Assembly (NCBI RefSeq): GCF_014905175.1
Contig: NC_057788.1
Coordinates: 10,168,001 to 10,232,000, forward strand
DNA: 64,000 nt
Origin: Aphidius gifuensis
Lineage: Eukaryota > Arthropoda > Insecta > Hymenoptera > Braconidae
Reading direction: 5' to 3'
Both the position numbers and the translations under genes were made by a program. Positions within the stretch are counted from its first letter, which is position 1; every line of letters begins with the position of its first letter. The notes under the pieces were generated by a model, which saw only the letters and a list, made by a program, of their open reading frames with translations, searched no databases and had not been told where the DNA came from. Shown in pieces: positions 33,218 to 44,836 of this stretch.

Positions 33218-34300
33218 ATATATGTATTCACTGAAATTAATATGTGATATTACTCTATTCATTTTTAATTTTGGAAATGATATGCAAATAAATAAATAAT
33301 CATTTTGTAATCAAAATATATGTTTCATTAAATTGATGTTGTCTGAAACGAATAATTCTATTAAATGTAGTCTGCGTACAAGGAAAAGTCTTTTCACAAT
33401 CGAATAACTATTTGAATACTTGCTTTTAGAAATTTCTGCATTGCAAATTATATTTTACACGAAATACTTTTCGATAGAAGAACCCACGTGTAGAAACAAA
33501 AATTTTATCCTTTGTAGTATCATTGTTTAAATTCTTCCAATCTACAACTAATCAATAGAAAAATTTTCAAAGTTGAGTAACAAGTCAATGTCAAAGTAAA
33601 AGAAGGTTGAATGTAAATAGAATTTCCCACTATATTATTTTTGATTTTTTGATTTCATATTAAAGCTAGAATAATTATCTATCTTGTTGATTTTTTTCGG
33701 AATTTTCGTAGGTTGTTTCTTTTAGATAATTGATGTCAAAGTTGACAACTTTAACACGTAGGTATAGGGACTGAACACATATTTTCTCCTGTAGCTCAAA
33801 AAGTTTCTATACGATTTTCCTTAATTTACTATCAGCTTGTAGTTTATGATAATACGGATTTTTTAAGCCATCAACGATCAATTTTGTCTGTTGATTTTAA
33901 GAGATATTCAATTATTAGAATCAAATTTTTTTTTTATTAGCTGTCATTCTCTCTCTTTTATTCGTTGTGCTGTCTCATGTTTCTTGGCTATGGTAGTATG
34001 TGTGTGTCTATCCAGATAGACTACATACACACATACTACCAAGAGCCTGTCAGTATAGTGAATATATTTTGGACAGATGGGCACTGAAAATATTTTTTAT
34101 AACCATATGTAGATGCGCACCCTCTCGGGCCCAAACTTCGTCCACCGATGCGATTTACATTGAACCTTAATAGAAAAAAATTAGAAAATAAAAATTTTAT
34201 TTTAATTTTTTTTGTTTACCTATTAACGGTGATAAAGGAAAGAGTTTATGGGAAATTCAAATATAAATTATTTATATTTTTGTTTGAAATTTAAATGAAA
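33218..34300. other. Intergenic between annexins B and C
   Basis: The first ~90 bp are annexin 3' flank. The remainder is unique AT-rich sequence with the hairpin at 33,991-34,041; no gene is seen. Confidence 0.5.
33991..34041. other. Short hairpin with GTAGTATGTGTGT arms
   Basis: tggtagtatgtgtgt and acacacatactacca are exact inverted copies. Inside them tctatc pairs with gatага-type gataga around 'ca'. The total is 51 nt. It could be a hairpin RNA or a TG-repeat palindrome. Confidence 0.5.
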
Positions 34301-34803
34301 TATTTATTTAATGAAGAATCAATGATAATTATTTTTGTTTTCCTCAGTAACAATGTAATAGAAGTATTTTTGTAATATACGGTTCTGTTCAGGTTTTTTG
34401 CAACCTACTCACGGACTAATATAATAGAAATTTTTTCAGTCATATTATTTCTATTCTTCTATTTCACTACCACACAGTAATATTTTATTTATCATTATTG
34501 TTAACCTGTCTTTGAGAAATTATTTCTAGTTGTGTCATCAGAAAAGAAGGAAAACCGACTGACTGACGTCACAAATAAACGTGGTAGTAGAACCATATAG
34601 TAAAAGTGTAGAACAGCAATTCGACCATCAGTGTCATCAGTGCTCATTATTACTCACTGGCCTCATTAGACTGCGGCTGGGAATTGTTAAAACTAAAAAA
34701 CTCCTGAACAAGTCAACAAATGTTTATAGTCACTTCATTCAAACTCACAAAACTTTTTATTCTTAATTATAAATTAGTGAAATTTAAATAATTATACATC
34801 AAT
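34301..34803 (+). promoter_or_regulatory. Promoter and 5' UTR of annexin C
   Basis: Shares cactaccacacagtaatattt, gactgacgtcacaaataaac and tcacaaaactttttattctt with its paralogs, but the segment between the CRE and the UTR is shorter. The CRE lies 240 bp before the ATG. Confidence 0.6.
34564..34571. promoter_or_regulatory. CRE/ATF-type site, annexin C
   Basis: TGACGTCA, with caaataaacgtggtag following as in the other loci. Confidence 0.6.
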
Positions 34804-36728
34804 ATGAACGGATACGGTCAAGTAAGATCTTTAAAAATAAAACTATCTATTCTTTTAATTATACACAGTTTCTTTTCGTAAAAAAAATAAAAAATTATAT
34901 ATTTAAAAATAATTATAAAATTAAATAATAGACATTTATTTTCCTTTATACATTTTTAATAAATTAAAATATTTTTATTTACTCGTTTTTTTATTCCTTT
35001 CTTAATCATTTAATACAGGGACCAGAAGGACAAAATCAATCCAGCATGCCATGTTCAGTTGGCAATCAATTAATGAGAGGTATGCCCATGTCAACTCAAG
35101 CAACACCAAGTCAACTACCACAAGCTCGATCAAGTTATCCAGGTGCATATCCGCAACAAGCAGGCTCATATCCTGGTCAAGCAATGTCACAACCACCTCG
35201 TGCATCTCAGGCATCTTACCCGGAACATCATGGTGCTACTCTAAATTCAATAGCACAAACACCAACATTCAATCCAATGTATACAGTACAACCAACAGCA
35301 CCACCAGCATGTTCTCAATCGAACAGTGGACACAGTTATGCTCTAACATCAAATTATCATACTTCAGCATCTTCTTGTCAAGTTGCTACATCAACAACAA
35401 CCACACAAACTGTTGTTGAATTAACACCAACTGTTTTGAATGATCCAAATTTCAATGCTGTTAATGATGCTGAGGTTTTACGAAATGCAATAACAAGCTT
35501 TGGAGCAGATGAAAAAACAATTATATCAATATTGAGTAATCGAAATAATCAACACAGACAAATAATTGCAAATAGTTTTAAAACTCTATATGGAAAAGAT
35601 TTAATAAAAGTTCTTAAATCCAAGCTGTATGGTAGATTCAAGGATTTAATTGTTGCAATGATGACACCAATTATTGATTATTATGTCAAAGAAATCCATG
35701 ACAGCATTTCGGGAACTGGTACAAATGAGGATGTACTTATTATCATTCTATGCACATTGAGAAATCAGGAAATCCAGCAAATATGTGCAAGATATAAAAA
35801 CGAATATGGCAAATCGTTAGATAGTAATATACGTGGTAATTTTGGAAGATTTATGACATTATTGTCTGCTGGCCAACGTGATGAAAGTACACATACTGAT
35901 ATCAATTCTGCAAGATCTGATGCAACAAAACTTTACAGTGCTGTAGTTGGTCGCTTGGGAACAAATGAATCTGAATTCAACTCTATCCTTGCTCAGCGAA
36001 ATGTAAATCAACTAAAATTAATTTTTCAAGAATACTCTAAACTATGCGGCCATGATATATCACGGGCAATTAATCGTCATTTTTTTGGGGATATTAAATT
36101 AGCCTTTCTTACAATTGGTAAGTTTTTAGAAACTCTTACATCATTCACTTTTGAAATGTTTTTTTTATTTTCAACTGTGATTCTAGCTTTTATTGGTGAT
36201 TACCTCTAAGGTTCATTTTGAACACGTTTTTTTCATTTTTTTTTTTTTTAACCATTATCTTTGTTTTGTCATTGACAAAAATATGATAACCGAATCATGT
36301 TATTGCTATTATTATTATTTTTTAATTTAGTGATTTATATTTTGATTTCAATTTTGATATTATTGTTTTTTTTTATGATTTCAGTGAATTATGTCAATAA
36401 TAGTGCTTTGTATTTCGCTGAACAATTAAACAAGTCTATGTCTGAAATAGAAACAAAAGATCGTAAATTAATTTTTATCTGTGTAACACGTTCTGAAGTT
36501 GACATGGAAGATATTAAAAAAGCCTTTCATCAAAAATATGGAAAAACTCTTGAAAAACGCATATCAGTGAGTTGCAATTTATTGATAAAAAAAAAATCGT
36601 GATTTACATCACTACCAGTAATAATGTTATTAATTTTTCCTTTATTTGTTTGATTTCAGGAAGAGACATCTGGTGATTACAAAAAATGTCTGATAGAGCT
36701 CATCAGCTTAAACTGTAGAAGTTATTAA
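34804..36728 (+). CDS. Annexin C, intact frame but all calcium sites altered
   Basis: Exons 34,804-34,821 (MNGYGQ), 35,019-36,117, 36,385-36,566 and 36,660-36,728; 455 residues. The N-terminal tail is short (about 125 residues) with few Pro-Tyr repeats. Calcium sites compared with A: repeat 1 GFGT becomes SFGA and the cap E becomes K (SKLYG); repeat 2 keeps GTGT but loses three residues and its D (RGNFG for RGDTSGHF); repeat 3 keeps GRLGT but the cap E becomes H (NRHFFG); repeat 4 GIGT becomes EIET with the cap E kept. It ends CLIELISLNCRSY. The frame and splice sites are unbroken over 455 codons despite these changes, which argues for a retained protein that no longer binds membranes through calcium, although a young pseudogene is possible. 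Confidence 0.88.
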
Positions 36729-37548
36729 ATATATTCACTGAAATTAACATGTTATATTATTTATTTCTAAATGGAAATAAATTATTATTATAGTTTTGTC
36801 ATTAATAACGAAATATTTGCTCCTTTTATAAAATCCTCTCTTCGAGACATTTGATTGGTTCTCACATAAAACAATGATTAATTATGATGTTTCATTTGTT
36901 TTTGTTCAATTAACTAATTTTTTTATGAATGTTGTTTACCCGTTGCTAAGGGACGATTTTTGCATTAATAAATTAAAATTAATGAAGTCAATAAATGTAA
37001 AAAATTGTTCATTAATGAATAACTATTATAAAAAATATTTATTAATTTTGAAAATTTAGTAAAAATGTTGTATACGTTCACCTTCATTAACAAAATTAAA
37101 GATTGTTTAGAGCCAGATTAATTCTTTCAAAAATTGCTTATTCGTAGATATTAATTGAATAATATTGATGAGTAATTAATTAAATCATTACAAATCTATG
37201 AATAATTACTTATAGAAAAAAAAGCGCGCCTTCGTTGTTTTGTATTTTAAAAAATAAATATTTTAGTATTCTTAAACTGTGATTTTTTACTTAATATTCT
37301 TTACTTATCGGTTGAAATCGTTTTAAGAAGTCTATTGATATATGAGAGAATATAAAAAAAAAAAAAATGTAAAAAACCGACACATTGCCAGTACGATAAT
37401 TATTATTTAAAAAAAAATTTTTAGTAACGAATTCGTTCTATTAAAAATTGAAAATTTTCAAAACCCCGGCGAAAGCCCGTGTGGCTTATCTCGATTATTC
37501 CAAATTCATTACAGTTTAATTTTTTTTACAATTTTAAGGTTGATTCCC
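36729..37548. other. Intergenic
   Basis: AT-rich, with no gene seen. A 61-codon open stretch at 36,874-37,059 has no coding features. Confidence 0.45.
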
Positions 37549-39486
37549 ACACGGAAAAAAATTTATAGTTTTTATTACTATACTTATAGTAAATTCGGAC
37601 GGCGACAAAAGTATAGTTGAATTTACCATACAGTATAGTAATAAAAACTATAAATACAATTTTGGTTACTATACCAGTATAGTAAGTATTACATGAAAAA
37701 ACGTTAAAAAGTACAGTTACTATACTGTATTGTAAATATTACCATACTGTATGGTAAATATTATTGCACTGTATTGTAATCATTATTATACTGGTACAGC
37801 TCTTTATTTATATAAATAAATTTATTTAATAAAAAAGAAAATTTTTACCAAATAAATCATTTGAATAAGTTGCTTAAAGAATAAAAAAAATAAATTTAAG
37901 GCAAAACATTCGAAAATATTTAATAAATTTTAAATTTATTTATAATAAAAAATAAAAAATAACTATAACGAATAATCACTCGAATTTGTAGTTTTTTTTT
38001 TCAATTTTCTTGGCTTTTTTTATAAATTATCTGAATTTATTATTTGATTACGTAAAAAATTACAAGTGAGTTGAGAATTCCATGTCTCAAAAATTCAACA
38101 ATTAATGTTATTTCATACAAAAATACTTTGTAAATAGGAGAAATTGTTTAAGTGGGCTGAATTAACTTGCAATAAAATATATTGGTGACATCGTGGTTTG
38201 GAAAGACATCGACTGAGTGATCATGACACTGATCAACATATTGAAAATATAAATAGGCATATATAAAATCTGTTTCAATAAAAAATTCATCAATATATAT
38301 TTATAAATAAAAACTGATAAATTAGAAGAGGATAGCTCTGATGAAAGATGTGCTGAATCATAAGAAAATTTTCTAGTTGCACACGAAAATTTATCAACGG
38401 ATTTAGATAAACAAGCAACCTTATTCGTTTCTAAATTATATAATCTTTATGAATTACCACGAGTCAAAATTACTGAAATTATTATTGAAGTGAAAAAATT
38501 ATTGAAACTGGAAGCTACTAATATTTGAAATCAGTTAACTAATGAAATATCAAAAACAAAAATTTGACAAATGCAAATCTGTAATGATTTCGTTTAAATT
38601 ATTCCATCAGAAAAAGGACCATGTTTTTATTTGGTATACATTGTATATCATATTAAAAATTGAAAATAAAATTGGTATTGTAATAAAAGAATTAATTGAT
38701 ATTGAATGAGATGAAATTAAATGAGATTTTGTCAGGTAATGCAGTTTTGATAAAAATTTTATAAATATAAATAATAAAGCCCGACTACTGGGGTCCTTTT
38801 ATTTCATCAAATTTTATCTGGGACCAGTACCCGGACACTAATAACAACTAGTAAAACTGACAGCATTATCAAACATAACCTAAATTTGTTTGACGTTGAT
38901 ATTTTTTTGCCTGTCTAGAAACTGGTACCTTAACGTGGCTAACGTGTGCAACAACTGGTTCTCATATATTTTAGATGTCCGGATACTCGGGAAATTGAAA
39001 AATTTTTTAATTAATTAAATTTTCACTGAATTTATAATTGATACGAGTTTCCTAGTCTTCTTGGCTCAGATCCAAACACTCAGTAGCTCGCCTCTAGACA
39101 TACGAAGTAAAAAACAATATATTGATGTACATTTACTAATTTTTAAAATTATTATCTGATTAATTTTATACTAAATTTGATGCACCAAATAAACGCCAAC
39201 TTGAATACAAAATCTTATGCTAAATTTGTAATAACTATATGGATTATTTTAGTCATTGTTAATAATAATTTGGTGCATCTGTCAATAAAGAGAGGTTATG
39301 AACACAACAGCTGTTGACATTGAGATTATGTCGAACTTGACGAGCTGGTTAGCCACGCTAGCTATCCAGTCAGCTGGAATAACTAACCGATTGTCTTCTT
39401 AATATAGCGGGCTTGATTATTAAATCAACTATCCTTTTTTAACTATCCAACGCCTCGTGACTGCAGCTAAAAATTTTTTTCCGTGT
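37549..39486. mobile_element. Candidate 1.9-kb inverted-repeat transposon with decayed coding
   Basis: The left end ACACGGAAAAAAATTTATAG and the right end, read as complement, ACACGGAAAAAAATTTTTAG match at 19 of 20 bases. Just inside the left end lies a 31-bp-arm hairpin (37,566-37,652; tagtttttattactatac), followed by degenerate repeats of actgtatggtaaatatta. At about 38,380-38,535 the + strand reads ENLSTDLDKQATLFVSKLYN and LPRVKITEIIIEVKKLL before a stop, which looks like a scrap of an element-encoded protein. No clear target duplication is visible, so the pairing of these two ends is not proven. Confidence 0.45.
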
Positions 39487-39490
39487 AATA

Positions 39491-39719
39491 TCATAATATT
39501 TCTAATTTTTGGGCTAAAACGGTCTTGTCATGCTTTGGCAAATATTTCTCGAGGGCAAGTACAACGCAATTTGCAATGATAGTTAATAGGACGGCGTACT
39601 CGAAGGGCGGCCATTCAATTATAAAACGTTTTCTTATAAAATTATCCTCAGAAAATAAAAACAATGAGGTGGGCATTTTCGATGCCCCAGCCACCCCTCC
39701 GCCGAAAGTAAAATAATGC
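39491..39719 (-). pseudogene. Voltage-gated calcium channel (cacophony-type) exon relic, copy 1
   Basis: The minus strand reads SLFLFSEDNFIRK, IIEWPPFEYAVLLTII and ANCVVLALEKYLPKHDKT, the start of domain I (segment S1) of the Cav2-type alpha-1 subunit, which opens presynaptic calcium channels. Two to three residues are missing before IIEW relative to the family, and the reading stops soon after LAQKLE. Only this exon is present; a functional channel gene spans tens of kilobases and is not here. The channel-like sequence ends within a few bases of the right end of the candidate transposon, which suggests capture. Confidence 0.75.
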
Positions 39720-40075
39720 AGATATTGATTGTGTGGCTACAATTACAGCTAAGTAGAAAATTTAGCTAAGCTAAATAATGTAGAATGTAGATATCTGAGT
39801 TTTTTTTTTTTTTAAGGTCCGTAGTCATTTTTATTTTTTGACTAATTTTGTCTTGTTTTGCCAAGTTCAAAATAATGGACTTAGTTTTTTTTTGTAAAAT
39901 TTAAGTCCATTATTTTGTACTTGGCAAAACTAGACGAAATTAGTCAAAAAATAAAAATGACTACAGACCTTAAAAAAAAAAAAAAACTCAGATATCTACA
40001 TTATTTAGCTTATCTAGATTTTTTACTCAGCTGTAATTGTAGCCTCACAATCAATATCTGCATTATTTCACTTAG
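39713..40075. repeat. Long palindrome, ~170-bp arms, centre about 39,893
   Basis: The arms share ataatgcagatattgattgt, gctaaataatgtag, atatctgagtttttt, taaggtc.gtagtcattttt, gttttgccaagt and ataatggacttag. They face each other across about 20 bp (tttttttttgtaaaatt). It behaves like a foldback element and could form a hairpin of more than 300 nt. Confidence 0.8.
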
Positions 40076-40209
40076 CTAGATTTTCTGCTTATCTGTAATT
40101 GTAGCTAAACAATCAATATCTACATTATTTTATTTAGCTAGATTTTTTAAAGCAATAAGAAGAGAAAAGAAATGATATAGTTGATAATTTAATTAACACC
40201 ATGTTATAA

Positions 40210-40389
40210 AATGACGATGTCTTAAAACCTGGTCAAATAAATGATGCTGAAATTTATTATATATGGAACAATTTAGCTTATCGTGCTATCAATCCTAATT
40301 CACCATTGCCACCTGTTAAAAATTATCTACTTGCACCAATTAAAGCAACAACTTATATATTGACAATAAAAAAATTGATTCATGTGTAG
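40210..40389 (+). pseudogene. Unrecognised coding relic (59 codons), copy 1
   Basis: The open frame reads NDDVLKPGQINDAEIYYIWN, NLAYRAINPNSPLPPVKNYL, LAPIKATTYIL and then a stop. The composition is coding-like and it is retained unchanged at 52,593-52,772. There is no start codon or splice signal that I trust. Perhaps part of an element-encoded protein. Confidence 0.35.
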
Positions 40390-41376
40390 AGAAGGTCATA
40401 GAATTATTTCTAATTTCAAAAGAAAGAAAAGATACAAAAAATTTAGAAAATAATAATACAATTGCAGCTATGTAATGATTTTTTATTTTTATTATTTTAC
40501 ACAACTACTGATGTGATTTTTGAAAATGTTTATTATTTGTTTATATAAGGATGTGAAATGGGTACATACGATGCACTCGTTCAGAATAAAAATATTTCAG
40601 TTTCAACAGACAAAGATTCAACAAAGTTACTCCTGAAGTTGATTTAGACGATCATGAAAAATTATTAATTTTTATTTAATAAATTAATTAAGAAATAAAT
40701 ATCTTATCATGTATTTTTTTTTTCAGTTTAATGACTGACATGCTTTATTTTTGGAGATTTAACTGGATTCAATTCAATCTTATTCTATTAATTTTTTTGT
40801 TTTAAATTAAGATACTTAATAGTTAATCAAATAAATTGAAATACTTTTTATTTTTTTAGTATAATATTTGTTTTTTATTTTTGAAAAGTCTTTAGAAACA
40901 TTTGTGTTTGTATGAATATTTGTTTAGGTGAAGAAAATTAATCTATTTATTTTTGTGAATTATTATTTACGAAAAAATTCATTGTCAGTAAGATGATTAT
41001 CATGTTCAAAAATTTATTGAAGAAGTTTGTGAATGTCAGCAATAAATTGCATGTTAATCAAAAAAAAAAAAAAAAAATACAAATAATTTTTTGAATTTGT
41101 AAAGACATAAGGACGATTAAAGGTAAAAATAATTGTTTCATACATAAAGATGATTGAGAAATTATATATACTTTTGAACTTTGTTTTACAATATTAACAT
41201 TATCATTAAATTTTTATAATTTCAAGTAACAAGTATAATAATAATAATGTTCTTTTACAATATCTTCAGAATGTCTTTGATTTAGTAACGTATTTTGTAT
41301 GTGTATTTGAGAATAAATTATGGAAGAATATTACGCGTACATTAAAAAAAAAGACATACGATAAATTCAATTATAT
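40390..41376. other. Intergenic, AT-rich
   Basis: No gene is seen. Short open pieces around 40,560-40,660 (GCEMGTYDALVQNKNISVST) hint at further relic exons. It is repeated in the second copy. Confidence 0.4.
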
Positions 41377-43281
41377 CTATTGAATAACTAACCATTGAGA
41401 TTTAATTATAGACCGAGAGTCTTGTCTTATTGCGGGATTAAATATTTTTATATGTAAAATGATACCATTTGTACGATTTTTAGTTACTCGATCAGCAGCA
41501 ATAACCGATTCAATTGTAATGTTATCTACATCCCAGACACTAATCTCTTCAAGGTCTGGGTTATTTTTTATAAATTGAATGATACCAGTATCAGTAAGCT
41601 TTTCGCAACCAACACAACACAATTCTTTTAATCCTTTTAATTTGATAATAAAGCTGTCTGAAATATCGAGTACACTTACGTCTAGTTTTTGTAAACTTTC
41701 CAATTTTGTTAGAGCAAAGAGAGCTTTTTCAGTAATAGCAATGCAACCACTGATTACTAAACTTTTCAGGTTTGTACAATTATTAGCAATAGCAATAATT
41801 GTACTATCTTCGAGATTTTTTGCCGCACGCAAATCTAGATGTTCAAGATGTTGTAATTCTGATAACTCATCAAGAACAGATGGAGAAAGAAGTGAGTCCC
41901 CAGGAATAGAAGGTACTATAACGCAACCAGGAATTTCTAAACGTTTAAGTTTTTTACAGTTGTTTGAAATTGCGATTATTGATTCCTCACTGAGCTCAAT
42001 GGAATAAAGCAATACTAAACTTTCGAGATTTTCTAACTTTGTTAATTTTTTTAAAGCAGTTTCATTCGTAACTTGGTGATAAGAATTTGTTATACACAAG
42101 TGTTTCAAATTTTTGCAATATTTAACAATTGCATTTGCTAACTCAGGTGTTATATTACAAGAGATATTAAGATATTCTAAGTTTTGAAAGTTTATCCAAT
42201 TTTCGAGAGAAATTTCAGCTACATCATAGTCACCAGATGGAATGTCAAGATGTTTTAAATTTCTGCATGTACAAATAATAGTATTGAGTTCTTTTGTAGA
42301 ACGAATCATTGGTAGGTCGATATATTCCAAATTGACTAGTTTATTGAATAGAGGAAACTCTTCAGGTAAATTATATAGTTCAATATTAAGATGAACAAGT
42401 GTAGTTTTGTCTGCTATTTCTTGAAAAATTATGTTGTCTAATGAAAAACCATGTACGGTCAATTTTTGAAGATTTTCAAATTTTTTAAGAGTCTGAAAAT
42501 AATAAACATTTATTTTATTAATAGAATTGTTTGTCACAAGTGATAAGCAACTAGTTGGTATTCAATAAAAACTTACCAAAAAAACTGTTCTTTTTCGGCG
42601 ATCCAAAGATTTTAAAAAAAGATGAATTTCATTAATTTCTTTTGGAAGACTATTTATTATTCTAAATAGATCAAATTTCAAATCATTGTCAGAAACCTTT
42701 TTCACTATTATTTTAATGCATTTCAGTTTATCCAACAGTGTAAATGCTTGAACAAAGTGAACAACATTTTTAGTTAATGAATTGCTATCAAATACACATT
42801 CAAAACTTGTTAAATTTCTACAGTGATCACCAACAAATGGCAAAATACTTGAATTGCAAACATCTGAGAGAAACAATTCTCTTAAATACATACCACATCT
42901 CATTAATATTTTCTCGAGGTATGGTTGTGTCAGCAAACGGTTATCATAAGAACGTCCAATTGATGGTTCACATTTGTATTTTTTGATGTCATACCAAGCT
43001 AGTTCACATGCTTCTTTCCATTTGGTACAAACTAGAATCAAACGTATCAGATTAAAAATTTAATAATATATACATTAATATTTCATTAACAACAAAGAAA
43101 CTTTATTTCGATAATAATAAATACCTTTTTCCGTGTCTATTCTTTCTGGTATTGACAGCAGCATAAAAATTTTTGCTAATGAGTCGCAATCCAGTAAATT
43201 GCTGACAATTTTTTTTTCATCCTTGTCACCATTATCAGACGTTTGTTGGTCTCTCTCAACACATATTCTTTTTTCACTCAT
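41377..43281 (-). CDS. F-box/LRR protein, copy 1
   Basis: Three exons on the minus strand: 43,281-43,125, 43,031-42,577 and 42,492-41,377; 575 residues. Residues ~23-60 form the F-box (NLLDCDSLAKIFMLLSIPER then VCTKWKEACELAW), the Skp1-binding module. The rest is a chain of about a dozen leucine-rich repeats, seen as LEYLNISCN, LKHLCITNS, LEHLDLRAA, LKSLVISGC, LQKLDVSVL and LKELCCVGC. No signal peptide is present. Such proteins choose substrates for SCF ubiquitin ligases; the target cannot be told. It ends IIKSQWLVIQ. The tandem counterpart at 53,761-55,665 differs at only a handful of residues. LRR-protein families are known to be amplified, sometimes as venom components, in some parasitoid wasps; there is no evidence for that here. 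Confidence 0.9.
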
Positions 43282-44488
43282 TTTAAGTAGATACTCTCAA
43301 AATATATATGAAAATCAAAAAATAATGATGAACTTGAATCTGTTACAACCAGAATAAAATAAACAAAAATAACCAAAAAAAATAGATCAATTAATTTTTG
43401 TTAAACACAATTCAAAGATTAAAAACACGTGGGTAAAAGTTTTTTTGTTTTTTCTAAAATGATCTTTTTGTCAACAAAACTTTTAGCTGAAAATGACTCT
43501 TCGCAGCTTTCTAAAAATTCAAAATTGAATTTATAAATGTCGATAATTAAAAAATCTACTTGCTAACAAAACGATAGCCGGTAATTTTTCAGCTATATTG
43601 CGTGAATGTAGCGGTGTCTTCTCACTCTTCTGTTATAGAACTGCTTCTTGCTGCTTCTTGCTCTAGTGTTGCGGGAGTTATTGCGGGTCCAACAGTCCGA
43701 TTCACAGGGTATTACAATTTAGGGCTTTTTTCCTCCACTGGCGGCGCTTGTGAAGCGTTTGTAATTTGTATGTGAAATCCAGAGTTGGGCTTATTTTATC
43801 CGGCCGTATTATACGCCGTATGATATGCCGTATTATACGGCTCTTTTTTTTGGCGTTGCATTATACGTTTTATCCGCAGATCGCTAAAAAAGAAATTGGT
43901 AAAAATTTAAAAATAAAATATGTAATTTATTTATGAAATAAAAAAAAATGTCCCAGGAAAAGCAGTAGCTAAGGAAAAAATGTAGTTAAGGAATTAATGT
44001 AGCTTGAAACATAGTTTTTCTGACCACTTTAATTCCTTAGCTACATTTTTCCCTTAGCTACTGCTTGTCCTTGAGATTTTTATTTATTTGATAAAGAAAA
44101 TACATGTTATTTTATTTTTGAAAAATAAAAATGTCCAAGAAAAAGCAGTAGCTAAGAAATTAATGTTGCTTACCACATAATTTTATTAGCTACGTTAATT
44201 CCTTAGCTACTGCTTGTTCTTGGTATTTCCATTCATTTAATAAATAAATTACATATATTTTATTAAATAAATCAAATAAATACATTTTCATTGTTTAAAT
44301 TTTTTTTTGTATTTATTTTTTTTTAATTTATTTTTTAGCGTGCGTAGTTGAATGCGCAATCAGCAAAAAGGGGGGGCTTTCGTTCAGTGGTTTATTTTTT
44401 TTCACTTCGATGCGCATGATCATACACAAGCGCATATTATGCAAACGTCGCATATGTCATTCTTCAAAAATAAGATATCAAAACAATT
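43282..44488. other. Intergenic upstream of the F-box/LRR gene, with foldback units
   Basis: The first ~400 bp should hold the promoter. At 43,800-43,850 stands gccgtattatacggc. From 43,935 to 44,225 two palindromic units of the family (GCAGTAGCTAAGGAA ... TTCCTTAGCTACTGC) seen massively in the 58.8-62.1 kb element. Confidence 0.55.
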
Positions 44489-44787
44489 AAAACGTAACTA
44501 ATCCAGCCCTTCGTGTACTACGCTGTTGCAAACTAGCTTCCTGACTTGAAAAAAAAAACCACTGAAAAAAATGAGTGTATCTCTAACGGACCCCATAACA
44601 TATGATTTAAAACATAGCTGATCCAGCCCCTCATGTACTACGCTATTGCAAACTGACTTTTTGTTGACTGCGCATTAAACTACGCATGCGCAAAAATAAA
44701 TAGGAAAAAAAAACCCCGAAAAGAAAGTACCTAGTCAATTTGCAACAGCGTAGTACATGAGGGGCTGGATTAGTTATGTTTTTAATT
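44489..44787. mobile_element. ~300-bp MITE with GTAGTACACGAAGGGCTGG-type ends, copy 1
   Basis: Left end aaaacgtaactaatccagcc-cttcgtgtactacgctgttgc and right end gcaacagcgtagtacatgag-gggctggattagttatgttttt are inverted over about 55 bp. A third, internal copy stands at 44,607-44,660. No coding. Confidence 0.65.
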
Positions 44788-44836
44788 CCTACATATTTTG
44801 AATCACAAGTAAAATTTATAATTTATTCTTAGAAAC

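Noticed and set aside
41579..42007. 142-codon plus-strand frame opposite the LRR exon
   Set aside because: Antisense of well-supported LRR codons, with a serine/arginine-rich composition typical of a shadow frame.
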